Origin: Picochlorum sp. 'celeri'
Lineage: Eukaryota; Chlorophyta; Trebouxiophyceae
Assembly: GCA_010909725.1 (NCBI GenBank)
Contig: JAACMV010000007.1
Coordinates: forward strand, 806,001 to 870,000
DNA: 64,000 bases
Reading direction: 5' to 3'
Shown here: positions 42,339 through 52,827 of the stretch, piece after piece
How positions within the stretch are numbered: position 1 is the first letter of the stretch
How the letters are laid out: the number at the start of each line of letters is the position of its first letter
Translations under genes and position numbers: made by a program
The notes under the pieces: model-generated
Told to the model about the DNA's origin: nothing
What the model saw: the letters and a program-made list of their open reading frames with translations, nothing else
The model's database searches: none

Positions 42339-43460
42339 ATGGGTCAAGGGTTTTCAAAGGGAAATAATGTCATACTACGCACCGAAAAGCAACTCTATGC
42401 GACAGGAGATGTCTTACAGGGTGCTGTTGCGTTGAATGTGATTGAACCCATGGATGTGGACCAAATAGGAGTCACATTCAAAGGCAAAGAATTAGCTTGG
42501 GTTCAAAGGACGCAGAGCAATGGAACAACAACAACGACCTATACAGAGAGAAAGCGATATACATTCTATACTGTCGACATACCTCTCGTATCTGACACAA
42601 GGACTCTGGAGCCAGGCCAGCATCAGTTCAATTTCTCAGTACAGATACCAGACTCTGTGCCTCCGACATTTCGGGAGGGTGGGTCCTCAGGTGGCGCCGT
42701 GTATTATACGCTCAAGGCAACGGTTAAGCGAAGAGGAAGGTTTGCGAGCAATATGACCTCCAAGGCACCTGTGCTTGTCTATGATGGAGGGAGGTTGCTC
42801 AATCCTCAACCAGAGGAGGACGAAGTGCACCAAGAAATCATGAACTGCTGCTTTTTTAAATCTGGTGATGCTGTATTAAAGGTTGGCGTGGATTCGAATA
42901 CCATTCGAGGGGGTGATTGTTTAGATATACGCCTCAAAAGCTCCAGCAACAGCACAGCATCCTTCAAACGGATGAAAATACGCTTGAGAGGAATCCTTGC
43001 CATATCCACTCGTGGAGATCCAGTGAAGAAATCTGCAAGGACCAGAAAATGGACTGTTGCCAAAGAAGAGAAGGACTTTCAGCTGGACTTGGGACAAGCC
43101 AAGGAACGCACTGTGCAGCTGCCTATACCAGCAGCACCAGCAGTGAATTTGGTACCGACATATAGGGGGCACCTGCTGAATGCGTATTACCTGCTCGAGG
43201 TCGAGGTATTGACAGCTCGATGTATTAAGAACCTCAAAGTCATCCTCCCCATCGTATGCGTACCAGCACCGATTCACGCTGGAACACCAACAAGACCTCC
43301 CATCCAGGTTGAGCCAGTGCCCTCTGTAGAACCAGTCGTCCTGCCACCTGATGATGCACCGGTTGTGGAGGAATGGAAACCGACCCACGTGTATACACCA
43401 AAAGAAGTTGCCGCTATGAACAATGCCAACACATCTGGTCCAGTCTGGAGAAGGCGATGA
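42339..43460 (+). CDS. Alpha-arrestin family protein, possibly N-myristoylated
   Basis: A 373-residue arrestin-domain protein, a class of adaptors that link membrane cargo to ubiquitin ligases or trafficking. The N-domain has LYATGDVLQGAVALNV, GVTFKGKELAW and the LEPGQHQFNFSVQIPDSVPPTF block typical of arrestin_N. VYYTLKATVKRRG is the conserved strand before the hinge. The C-domain follows after a CCFF segment. The Pro-rich tail lacks an evident PPxY motif. MGQGFSK at the N-terminus fits N-myristoylation (Gly2, Ser6). Single exon. Two hairpins lie just after the stop. Confidence 0.88.
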   Translation: MGQGFSKGNNVILRTEKQLYATGDVLQGAVALNVIEPMDVDQIGVTFKGKELAWVQRTQSNGTTTTTYTERKRYTFYTVDIPLVSDTRTLEPGQHQFNFSVQIPDSVPPTFREGGSSGGAVYYTLKATVKRRGRFASNMTSKAPVLVYDGGRLLNPQPEEDEVHQEIMNCCFFKSGDAVLKVGVDSNTIRGGDCLDIRLKSSSNSTASFKRMKIRLRGILAISTRGDPVKKSARTRKWTVAKEEKDFQLDLGQAKERTVQLPIPAAPAVNLVPTYRGHLLNAYYLLEVEVLTARCIKNLKVILPIVCVPAPIHAGTPTRPPIQVEPVPSVEPVVLPPDDAPVVEEWKPTHVYTPKEVAAMNNANTSGPVWRRR

Positions 43461-43480
43461 TGATTCTAATGCCAACAGCA

Positions 43481-43528
43481 TTTGGGAGACAACTCTCCCA
43501 AATATGGGAGACTGACCAATGGTCAGTC
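43481..43528. repeat. Two adjacent inverted repeats in arrestin 3' flank
   Basis: TTTGGGAG (43481-43488) pairs with CTCCCAAA (43495-43502), and GACTGACC (43510-43517) pairs with GGTCAGTC (43521-43528). Both stems are perfect 8-mers with short loops. They start 20 nt after the arrestin stop and could be 3' UTR structure or part of RNA 3' end formation. Confidence 0.7.
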
Positions 43529-43614
43529 AAATGGCATGGCTTGTTACCGAATAGATTCACCTGCCGCTGTAGTATGTTTCAAATAATAAATATTATAAAT
43601 GTTGTCTTTATAAA

Positions 43615-44023
43615 ATGGAGGAGAAATCAGAACCAACAACGGTGGTACCTCCGGGGAAAGTGAAACTCATTAGTGGGGACGATTTTGTTTTTATAGTCGA
43701 CGAGGATGCTGCTCGTGTTAGTACAACAATTCGAGGAATGTTGGATTCAGAAGGTATGTATGTACCGAGGGAATAGAATAGTACCATGACGGCGTCCTCA
43801 TACGCACACGAGTTTGGTGGTGAGTGCAGGTGATTTTCAGGAAACCAAATCTAGAGTGGTCCATCTCAGGGATATTTCAGCACGAGCCTTGGAAAAGTGC
43901 TGCGACTACTTTTACTACAAGTTGAGGTATTCGAATGTACCATCGAAAAGTATTCCACAGTTTGAGGTGCCTCCAGAGCTGGCATTGGAATTACTCATGG
44001 CATCCAACTATTTGGATATGTGA
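43615..44023 (+). CDS. ELOC: Elongin C
   Basis: BTB/Skp1-fold adaptor of Cullin-2/5 ubiquitin ligases and of the elongin complex. Exons 43615-43753 and 43830-44023 (76-nt intron) give 110 residues, close to the human 112. KVKLISGDDFVFIVDEDAAR is the first strand region, followed by TTIRGMLDSEGDF, RDISARALEKCCDYFYYKLRY and the ending PQFEVPPELALELLMASNYLDM, a near-exact family C-terminus. Start ATG is within 155 nt of the arrestin stop. Stop is 66 nt from the convergent BCD1 stop. Confidence 0.95.
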
Positions 44024-44089
44024 GTAGCATCTCGTCTACTTCTCTTCTGGAATCCATGCACGGATTGTGTTTCTTGCTTTTTTTTTATG

Positions 44090-44900
44090 TTACTTGTCGG
44101 GTATATTCTTCGTAATACATAGTAAAACAGGGTACTCTATGATGACTTTTCCCTTCAAAAATGCACCCAGCGTGGATGACATGTCAACAGGAAGGAGTGC
44201 TGCCTCATTCGCTGGCAACCCCTCCTGGCGCATGTAGACCTCACATGGAGGCGTTTCTCCTTGAAAAAGATGATGTAGATGTTCATCGAGGATTGTTTGA
44301 AGGATGGTCTGTTCATGCACACGGCTATTATGCCTCACTACAGTGTCCCCTTGCTGTTGTGACACATGTGTTTGAAATCTCCACTCGATTCTCCAACTCA
44401 GCGTTTGAGATCGACCATCATACCGTGTCGTATTATCTTTCCTCTTCTTCATACCTGGCGCGACAAGTCGCAGATCTACTCCCCGACACGTGGCTTGGTA
44501 GACGAGGGATTTCAAATATGCTGGCAACTGTCTCCTCGGTACAGGTGGCTGAGACCTCTTGGCAACGTCGTCAATGCGCTCCACCTCTTCCAACAATTTA
44601 TAATCAGATATCAAAGTTTTGTGCGAGAGATCCTCTCGCTTGACAAACGACGTCCTGTCCCTCTTCCCTGTACATGAATACTGCTTCTTGTGCTCTGCAA
44701 CAGATGCCATCATCTTCCTGAGTCTACATGACATCATCTCGCACAACTCTAGATAAAAACACACACATACCTTGTACACATTCAAGGCTACACGTTTTCC
44801 TCTCACACCCTGGGCACGTGTATTTTGGCACCTTTTCCTTACACACCTGACAGAGAGCACCAGTCCCTGTGGCAGTCTCCTTTTCAGCATGTTCTTTCAT
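44090..44900 (-). CDS. ZNHIT6: BCD1 / ZNHIT6, box C/D snoRNP assembly factor
   Basis: HIT zinc-finger protein that helps load box C/D snoRNPs. Exons 44900-44771 and 44694-44090 (76-nt intron), 244 residues. The zinc finger is CQVCKEKVPKYTCPGCERKT then CSLECVQEHKKQYSCTGKRD, and the intron splits it after CVQ. The BCD1 extension follows: FVKREDLSHKTLISDYKLLEEVERI and a C-terminal TILDEHLHHLF domain. The tail HxCx block of the finger (EHKKQYSC) only appears after splicing. ATG at 44900. Confidence 0.9.
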
Positions 44901-44950
44901 GGGAAACCAAACATGGGACCTGGGTACCTTGAAGAGAAAGAGAATAGGCA

Positions 44951-45133
44951 CTACTCGTGCTCTTGTAACGAGTCGCGGGAACTACCACCCCGAATCAATC
45001 TCGTGTATCCCCAGTATCCGGTTCCAAGGACCAAACACCCCGTGACTGCCCACGCTATACCAGCAACGGACTTGTAATGCTGCAAAAGCGACTTTTGAGT
45101 CGGTTTCCAAGGATCGTATGACGGAATATTCAT
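44951..45133 (-). CDS. Small predicted membrane protein (60 residues)
   Basis: A 60-residue frame with an N-terminal aromatic/Pro segment (MNIPSYDPWKPTQKSLLQHY), one membrane helix (GIAWAVTGCLVLGTGYWGYT) and a charged tail. It is compact and ordered looking, like many mitochondrial or plastid microproteins. I do not recognise it. The stop is 51 nt upstream of the BCD1 start on the same strand. Confidence 0.5.
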   Translation of the reverse strand: MNIPSYDPWKPTQKSLLQHYKSVAGIAWAVTGCLVLGTGYWGYTRLIRGGSSRDSLQEHE

Positions 45134-45293
45134 GTACTGAATGAAAATTAAGAAAACCAGGGGCTCTTGTTTTCCGAAAATGCAAAGGAAGACAATCAAG
45201 CAGACGTATTTTTATTATTTGTTACAACAGCATACATTGATCCTTCATATACGTGAATATAATAATAATATTTCCCCTCAAATTGCACTACTA

Positions 45294-47060
45294 CTACATG
45301 TATTTGCGTTCAGCGTCGTCGTCTGAATCTAATGACAACGACGAGATCGATGACGGTATGCTTGGGTTTCTCGACAAGGCTGCCAGGTCATTTCCAATGG
45401 ATCTCGCAAAGGATCTCACTCTCTTACCAAAGCCCGTCTCACCAGCCATTGCAACTAAATCCTTATTCGTAGGTACATGCCGAATCCTGCCGCTGTTTGT
45501 AAAGCCTGTATTGCCAAAGATAAAGTCAAAGACATTTAGATACTTGCCAGCAAACACATCCCGGCGCTTCCATTGTGATCACTGTAGCAGTGGCAAATCG
45601 CTGCCGTGGCGATTGAGAATAATAAAACATCTATGCGAGGAAGATTTTTGCTCTTTGGTACATAGCCCCACTCCACGAGACTCATGGAGAATGATTCCAA
45701 TGCCCTGGCCAGTGCATACACAGCAAGTTCCATCCTTCTGCTCTTCTTCTCAGCCAATAATGCCACCCCAGCTACCCAACATGACGATGCAATAATAGTT
45801 CCTGTGCTTTTTCCAGTCGTCTGAAAGCCTACGCAGACGCCTCTCCATGCAAGCGTGCAATATAGACTGAGGAATAAGCTGCTGCGCAGACATCCTTTCA
45901 CAATCTTGGGCCAAATCCTGGCTGCATTCCCTTTCTGAAGCAATTTCTGTCTATGAATCAATAAAGCAGGTACAATATACACAGGAATATATACTGGGAG
46001 AGCACGGAGATAGGCTCTTGGAAAAAACGTGAGTGCATGACCTGAGCAGCTCTGCCCAGGATGGACAATGTCACATGGCATCCTGCGTGTTCTTCTGCTA
46101 CAAACATCTCGAATACCCTCCAGAACGAGGGGACTCTTGCCACCATGCGTATTTAAAAATTTAATATACGATCCTGGGAGCGTCGATGGGAGAATAACCC
46201 AGCTATACCCCAACTGCGCTGTTGCAAGGCACATCAACACCACATCCCCATATGCAAACCTGGTTGGGGTGAGAAGCCAATAGATCCACGCCCTCCGTAC
46301 TTTTGGCTTTTTGATTCCAGCAGCAGCATCATCACGCTTTCCACCATTCATACTCCTTTTCTGAGACACAACACAAGAACCCGCCTCCTGTCCTACCACA
46401 GGATGCTGCTCCTTCATAGAATCACTCCGCCGAGCCTCGATGGAATATGTTGTTGCAGGCGGTGGTGCCAATCTTCCAGAGTCATCCTCTTCCAATGGAA
46501 TGTTACCACAACGAACCAGTAGCATAATACCTCTCAATACCAAATAAATAGCAAGACTTGTGTGTCTATCATTCGTGCCATCCCGAAAAACACCAGTCAA
46601 CATGAGCGAAGGGCCAGACAAGAATCCAGAGAGCAGGGCCCTCCACGCCCTTGTCCTCTCTCTTCCAAAAACATACGCTATTCCCTCGTCCAGCATGACA
46701 AAGCTGGCACTAAATGTTCCCAAGAAGAGTCCATGTGCCGCAGTATCCCTCAAAATCTTCTTGACAGTGGCTTGAAACCCAGACTCGCGACCGTTTCGTA
46801 TCATCAACCCTCGTCGTTGCCTTCTTCTCACCGCAACGCTCGACACGAGACGAAGCGCATACGAGGCGACGTGCAACCCCCCGCGAAGCCCCTGAATACA
46901 TCATCATCTATTTTCAAAAGGAATTCTCGCATCAATAATAATTCCAGGAGCGTACCATACCGACAGAAGCCCCACGAGTCGCTGCATGGGATACGCGCGT
47001 AAGCACCCTATGATACTCTCGCTCATTCTCCCCATCAGTACCCTCTTCAGTATCTACCAT
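45294..47060 (-). CDS. TMEM135: TMEM135-like multi-pass membrane protein, with apparent frameshift
   Basis: TMEM135-family proteins sit in peroxisomes and mitochondria and carry Tim17-like helices. Exon 1 (47060-46956) and exon 2 (46891 onward) join over a 64-nt intron to give SHAATRGASVGM-GLRGGLHVASYALR. Conserved blocks: RAWRALLSGFLSGPSL, DIVHPGQSCSGHALTFFPRA, LRALPVYIPVY, LRSSLFLSLYCTLAWRGV and DVLLFSIATAAICHCYSDHNG. Directly after DHNG the frame shifts and the expected tail RRDVFAGKYLNVFDFIFGN continues in another frame to the stop at 45294. The break is near 45568-45573 and needs one extra base. It may be an assembly error, a broken allele or a real frameshift. Residue total about 570. 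Confidence 0.75.
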
Positions 47061-47436
47061 AGTTTCAAATACTGTTTATTGCAGTTGTGTCACAATTAGA
47101 TCACATCCCATGCGTTCAGAACGACAACCAGATCACCGTAATAAAAACTTTAAAATAGACGCGCCAGTTTTTTCAAAATACCGCATCGCTTGGTTCTTGG
47201 ATGCATTCAACCAGTCGCCTTGGCATATGAATATAAAATTTACTTTTACGTACTCTACCAAGATAGAGTATGGGATACTAGCAAAACCATCGTGACGACC
47301 TTGCAATCGGTCTCAACGACAATTCAACAACGGTCCGTATCATTCTTCGACGCAGCGACGACATCAATCACTCGTCTTTTTTATCATTTGAATTATTTAT
47401 ATTGGATTGTTTTATGCAGTCGGTGTCAGATATAGC
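47061..47436. promoter_or_regulatory. Divergent intergenic region (TMEM135-like / coiled-coil gene)
   Basis: About 375 nt between divergent genes. AT-rich with no recognised element. Confidence 0.35.
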
Positions 47437-50400
47437 ATGGAACGGATGAATTCACGGTTGGGAGGCCGGGAGGCCGGCAAGGACCAGGGGTGGAGTCCAA
47501 ATGGTGTAGAGACTGGGTGGTCCGATAATGATCCAGTGATGATGGCATGGTTGGAGACTCAGGAGAATGCATCTCCTCTGCGTCGCGGGGGAGAGGAGAA
47601 TATGCACGTATTGGCAAATCAGGGGACACCAAAGGGTTCCTGGCGAGGTGCTTTGGCAGGCTCTGTGTCGACTCCTGGAAGTGCGGCGACGACTAGGAGT
47701 GGTTTGTCCTGCGTCGTGTATGATAGAGATAACGCCATTGAGGCGATTCAACTCCTGTTTGAAGGAGCATATGGTGATTCTGCCGATAGTGGGCTGAGTC
47801 ACACTGAAGCGCGAGGGATTGTGAAGATGCTCAAGAAGTACATCGAGTATGCCGACGTGCAGCGACAGGGGATGGTGGAGAGGGAGGCGACATTGAGCAC
47901 TGAACTCTCTCAGAAACAGCAAGAGGTGGCCTCCATGAAGAGAGGGTATGAGGATGGGCGGGAGGAGAATAAGGCTTTGAAGAGGAATATCAAGCGGCTG
48001 ATGGAGCAAGAAGAAGAGATGAAAGTCGAAATGAGAAATTTAAGGAGTGCGTTGGAATTTTCCAAACAGAAGGAGGATGCTGCCCTGGAGGCGTGCAGGA
48101 AGGCTGGTGAGCAAGTGGAGGAGGTGAAGAGAACCGCTGCTATGAAGATTGATGGAGCTCACAAAAGACTCCAAGAGCTCGAGGTCCAGATGCATCTAGC
48201 AGGATGTCCATCGTCTCATAATGCAAAGGTCGAGGAGGATGTTCATGATGATGCCATGTCGGATGAAACACTGCATGAAGCATCGAGAGTCGTGAATGAG
48301 CGCCGCCAAGCAAGCATGATGGCCTTTTCCCGCAGCGAAAAGGAACAAATTGTTGTGCCACCTGTACGTGAAACTGGTACAGATTATGATAAATTATACA
48401 GGTCCGAAATGGCAGTGCTGCAGCGTAAGATGGACAAGTCCAATACACTGTTGAATAAAACAACCATTGCTGCACAAAAGCTCCAAGAAAAGCTGTCCCA
48501 AGAACGAAGCAAGGTTGCTGCCTTGCAAGAGGAGAAGAGCCAGCTACAAGCACACTTGCTCAAGTTGCAGCAAAAGCCCCAGGGTATGGATCACAAAGAG
48601 GCTGGTCGTTTGATTCACAACCTTGCAGCTGCTCGCTCAAAGGTGGAGCGGCTGAATGAAGACCGACAAGTTCTTAGCCAGAAATTGGCCTCACTCCAGA
48701 GTGAGATGAGCCATACGTCTGAAGAACAGCGGCAGGCTCTTGTTAGAGCAGAGGACAGTGCCAAACAGGCAGTGCTTCAGGAACAAGCAAAATGTGAGTC
48801 TTTGCAGGCTGAGGTGTCTAGCCTACTTGAGAAGCTTGGTGAGGCTAACAATGCACTTAATGATCTCCATACAACAAGGCAGTCATTGGAGGAATCCCAA
48901 AATCGGTGTGCTGAACTTGCTGGTGCACTGGAAGAAGAGCAACAGTCATCGTATGAGAGGGCCATGGAGGTGGACAGGCTTGCCAAGGCTGCGCAGGCGT
49001 GTGCCAATGAGCTCATGGAGATTAGAGAAAAGCTTCATGAGGAGAAACTCAGAGCTCAGCGCCTAGAAAACGAGAATGCAGGGCTGCAAGGACGATTGGA
49101 TGCTTTCTCAGAAGCCTTGTCTGCACAAGAACATAGTTCAGAAGTGCTAGAATCCCTTGTAGAGGGTCGAGCGCTGGTTCAATCCCGCCTGAAGCAAGCC
49201 GAGTCAGAAAGAGGCGAGCTCAAGGAACAGAACGCTAGCCTGGAAAGCAAGATTGCCAGCATGGAGGGTTACATCCAAGAACTTGAGGAGATGTTGGATT
49301 CGTTGCATGAAGATTTGGCGAAATCTGAGGCGGCAAAATCAAAGCTCGAAGCAGATTTGCAAAGCAATCATGTCGAACTACAGACATCGTGCAGAAGAAA
49401 TGGTGAATTGGAGGGTCTCCTGGAGAGTTCCAAGAAGAGGTGTGAGGAGGCAGAGGAGGCAATTCAAGCTCTGAAGAAGCAAGTGGATGATAAAACCAAT
49501 GCTATAGATCAAGTTCATAATGATGTGCTCGCGTTAAAGAAAGAACTGTTCGATTCGGAGCAGAAACTCGTGATTGTTTCCAATGAGAAATGTGCATTAG
49601 CAAAAGAGAATGAAAATCTGCAAACTCATATGGATGAATTGAGGCGGGCAATGACACGATTCGAGCAGACTGTGGAAGAAAGCAAAACTAAAAATCTGAA
49701 TCTTGAAAGCAGTCTCAGAGCAGCAGAAGCACAGTGTGATGCTTTGAGGAGCGCACATTCAGAAGCACAGAAGGATTCCTTGTGCATGGTCGACAGCATG
49801 TGTGAGATGACAAGCTTGGTTGATGCTGTCACTTCTTTGCAGGCAAGAGTGCACGATCTTCAATCTCAGTTGACAGTTTCTCAAAGTCAAGTTTCAAAGC
49901 TTGAAGATGAGAAGAAGGTTTTGGTGAAGGAAGTTGAAGTGTGCGAAAGCCACCTAGCAAAGTCCCAAGAGACCATGGCAGACCTGCGCAGTATAAGTGA
50001 AGAAGATAAAGCCGAATACATGCAATCAGTGCGGCAACTCGATGCACTATCATTGCAACTAGAGACTACAAATAAAGAGCTGGAGCATGTGGCTGCAGAG
50101 AATTGCGAAAAGCAATCTCAAATTGTCGAACTGTTGGCAGTTGATGCATCAAATACTGAGGAGATTAAAGGTCTGAAGAAGCGTATCAAAGAGCTTAAAA
50201 AGTCTTTATCGGCATCTAAGGATCAAATACAGTCTCTGGAATCCGAAGTGGATGCAAAGACAAGCACTTGCAATGAGCTTTTGGAGGTAAAGGCAGAGTT
50301 AGAGGCATCTCTAAAAACCACAAAAGATTCTCTTGAAAGTTCAGAGAGTAAACTTGCTGCGGCAGTGAATCGAATTGAGAAATTAGAGGTATGTGATGTG

Positions 50401-52803
50401 TTGAGTAAGTAGGAACTTAATGAATGAGGACTCATGCAGCAAATTTAATTGCAGGAAGCAACAAAACATATCAATGCTCTGGCAACAGAGTTTGAAAAGC
50501 TGAGGAAAAAACACGCAAACCTGCTCAAAGAGCAAGCTCAGGACAGAGATATGTATGATAAACTGTCCTCCAAATATGACGAAGCTGTACAGAGGATCGA
50601 GAAGGACTCTGTTACTCTTGAGGGCAAAGATGCTCATATTCAGGAACTGCTGGCAAATATTGACAAAAGTCACCGTGATATCGAAAATCTGAAAACACTT
50701 GCTGATGAATTACAAGATGAAGTCTCTCGTTTGTCTGTTTTAGAGCCACAAATTGAATTATTGAAGGAGCACATTGCAGAGGGTGGTTCGTGGTGCGAAG
50801 CCGCAGCATCAACTTTGACTGCAAGGGCCAATGAGCTTCAGTCTGCACTTTCCGAGGCTGGGGAAGCTAGAAGGAATGCAATGTCGCTTTCAGAGCAACT
50901 CTCTGCAGCTCAGGAGAGAGCTGCAGTCGCAGAAGCATCACTGAAAAAATTCGAAGAAACCTTCACGCACTCAGAAATGGAGAAAGATGCTGCCTTGCAG
51001 GCGCTTGATACCATGAAACACGAAATTTTCGTCCTTTCTTCCCAGCATAAGGAAATGATGGATGTCGCAGAAGCTGTGAAGGAATCTGAGCAAGAGACTG
51101 CGACCAAATACGCAGAAGCTTGTTCGCAGATTTCAAACCTGCAGGCATCAATGGAGACTATGCGGGATGAAATTCAAGCACATCGGTTGAAGAACACTGA
51201 AATGGTTATCAAAGTCGAGCATCTCGAGCATGCAAAAGACCTTCAAGATGAGGAAATCGTAGCACTTAAAACATCTGCAGATACGCTCACGAAAACATTG
51301 GAAGCTAAGGAATCAGAGCTCCGAGAATATGAAAAGGAGCTCCACAAGATGCAAAACATTTGCAGCCAGCTAGAAACTTCCTTGCAGGAAACTTCGCTTA
51401 ATTTGATTGATAGAGAATCTGAAGTCGAATCGTTGAAAGTGGAACTGAACGACAATAAAGCAGCCATTGCCACGGAAAAGAAGGCATCAGAAATTCTCAA
51501 AGATCAATGTGGCAGCCTAGAAAAGGAAATCAGTTTCCTACAGAGCTCGCTTCTAAACGACTCTGTCACATCAGGGCAGCTAGAAGAGGTCGTCAAGTAC
51601 GTCGGTGAAGAGAGATCGCAGCTGCGCGCTGACATGGCTGCTCTGAATAAACTTGTTGATGGCCTGAGGGATGAACTGAACATCTCCCGGGCAGATGTCC
51701 GGAGTTCACAGTCGGCTCGAGATGAGGCAGAGAAGAAGATTACGAATGCACTTGAAGAAAATAAAAAGCTGATGGATAGAATATCTTGTCTAGAGAAGGA
51801 TCTTGCAGTTTTGGAGGTGGTCAAAGACCAGCTCGAGAGGGAGATTGTTGTTGAGAGAGACGAGGCAACCAGATCAAAATTATACTGCAAGGAGGCAGAG
51901 CGCGAAGTGGCCAAACTAAAAGTTGACTACGAAATCTTCAATCAAGCAATCGAAGGGCGTCTTTCGGCTTTTGAGCCTATTTTGGAAGGAATTGAGAAAT
52001 CTCTGAGTGAGTACACTGTTGTTGAGAATGCTGAGCAACAACCTCTTATTGATGTTCCAGGCATTGCTGACCAAGGTGATAAGGTACTGAAATCCTTGCA
52101 AAGAATTGATCGATGTGTGTCGAGCGTGATTGGAAGTCTCGATGACCATATCAAGCAGGAGGCTAGTCACCAAGAAGTAGTCAAATCATGGGCAGCACAG
52201 CAAAGAGCTTTCAAACTTGTAACCAGGCTTGCACTTGCTCTTGCTGCAGATCACATATCAGGAACAGATGAGGCAACTTTGCTGTACAATAAGTTAAAAG
52301 TAGATGTGAGATTTGAGTCAGTGTTGCAGCCATCTGGATTGGCTAGTGTTTGGGAATCTCTCACAAGATTAGTGGAGTCTCAATCAGGATTGAAAACGGC
52401 CAAGAAAATTGACGACTTGATGTCAGAGTTGGACAAGGCGACAAAATCGCTCGAGAAATTCAAGAAATCATTCTCTGAAGAGCAGAAATTGTCTTCACGG
52501 TTAGAATCTGCTCTGAAAGATGCCTGCAAAACTGTGTCTTGTATATCTAAATCAATTGGAGAAGCCTCAGGGGATACCATGAGAGAGACACCATTCATTG
52601 ATGGTAGTAGCCCGATTGAAGAGCTCAATGTGTCGATTGATCTATTGAAAACCTCTGTCAATATCATGATTCGCCGCTATAGGTCAATGGCAAGAAGCGT
52701 TCGATCGGTGAAATCTATAAAGGACGATGGAGCCCCATCACCAAAGGTCAAACGTAATCTTTCCAACACTAGTGGTGAGAGAATTCCAGCAGTAAAGATA
52801 TAA
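47437..52803 (+). CDS. Large coiled-coil protein (1766 residues)
   Basis: Exons 47437-50388 and 50455-52803 (66-nt intron). Residues 1-130 are Gly/Ser-rich and unstructured except for DNAIEAIQLLFEGAY and a helical region. From about residue 150 to 1400 the protein is almost continuous heptad coiled coil rich in Glu, Lys, Leu and Ala. A globular helical segment near 1500-1650 (WAAQQRAFKLVTRLALALAAD) and a basic tail (RRYRSMARSVRSVKSIK) end it. The build resembles golgins, centrosomal or flagellar-root proteins and kinesin-interacting tails, but no motor or GRIP domain is seen. Function is not assignable. Confidence 0.85.
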
Positions 52804-52827
52804 ACACATATATTGCATGTAATGTAG

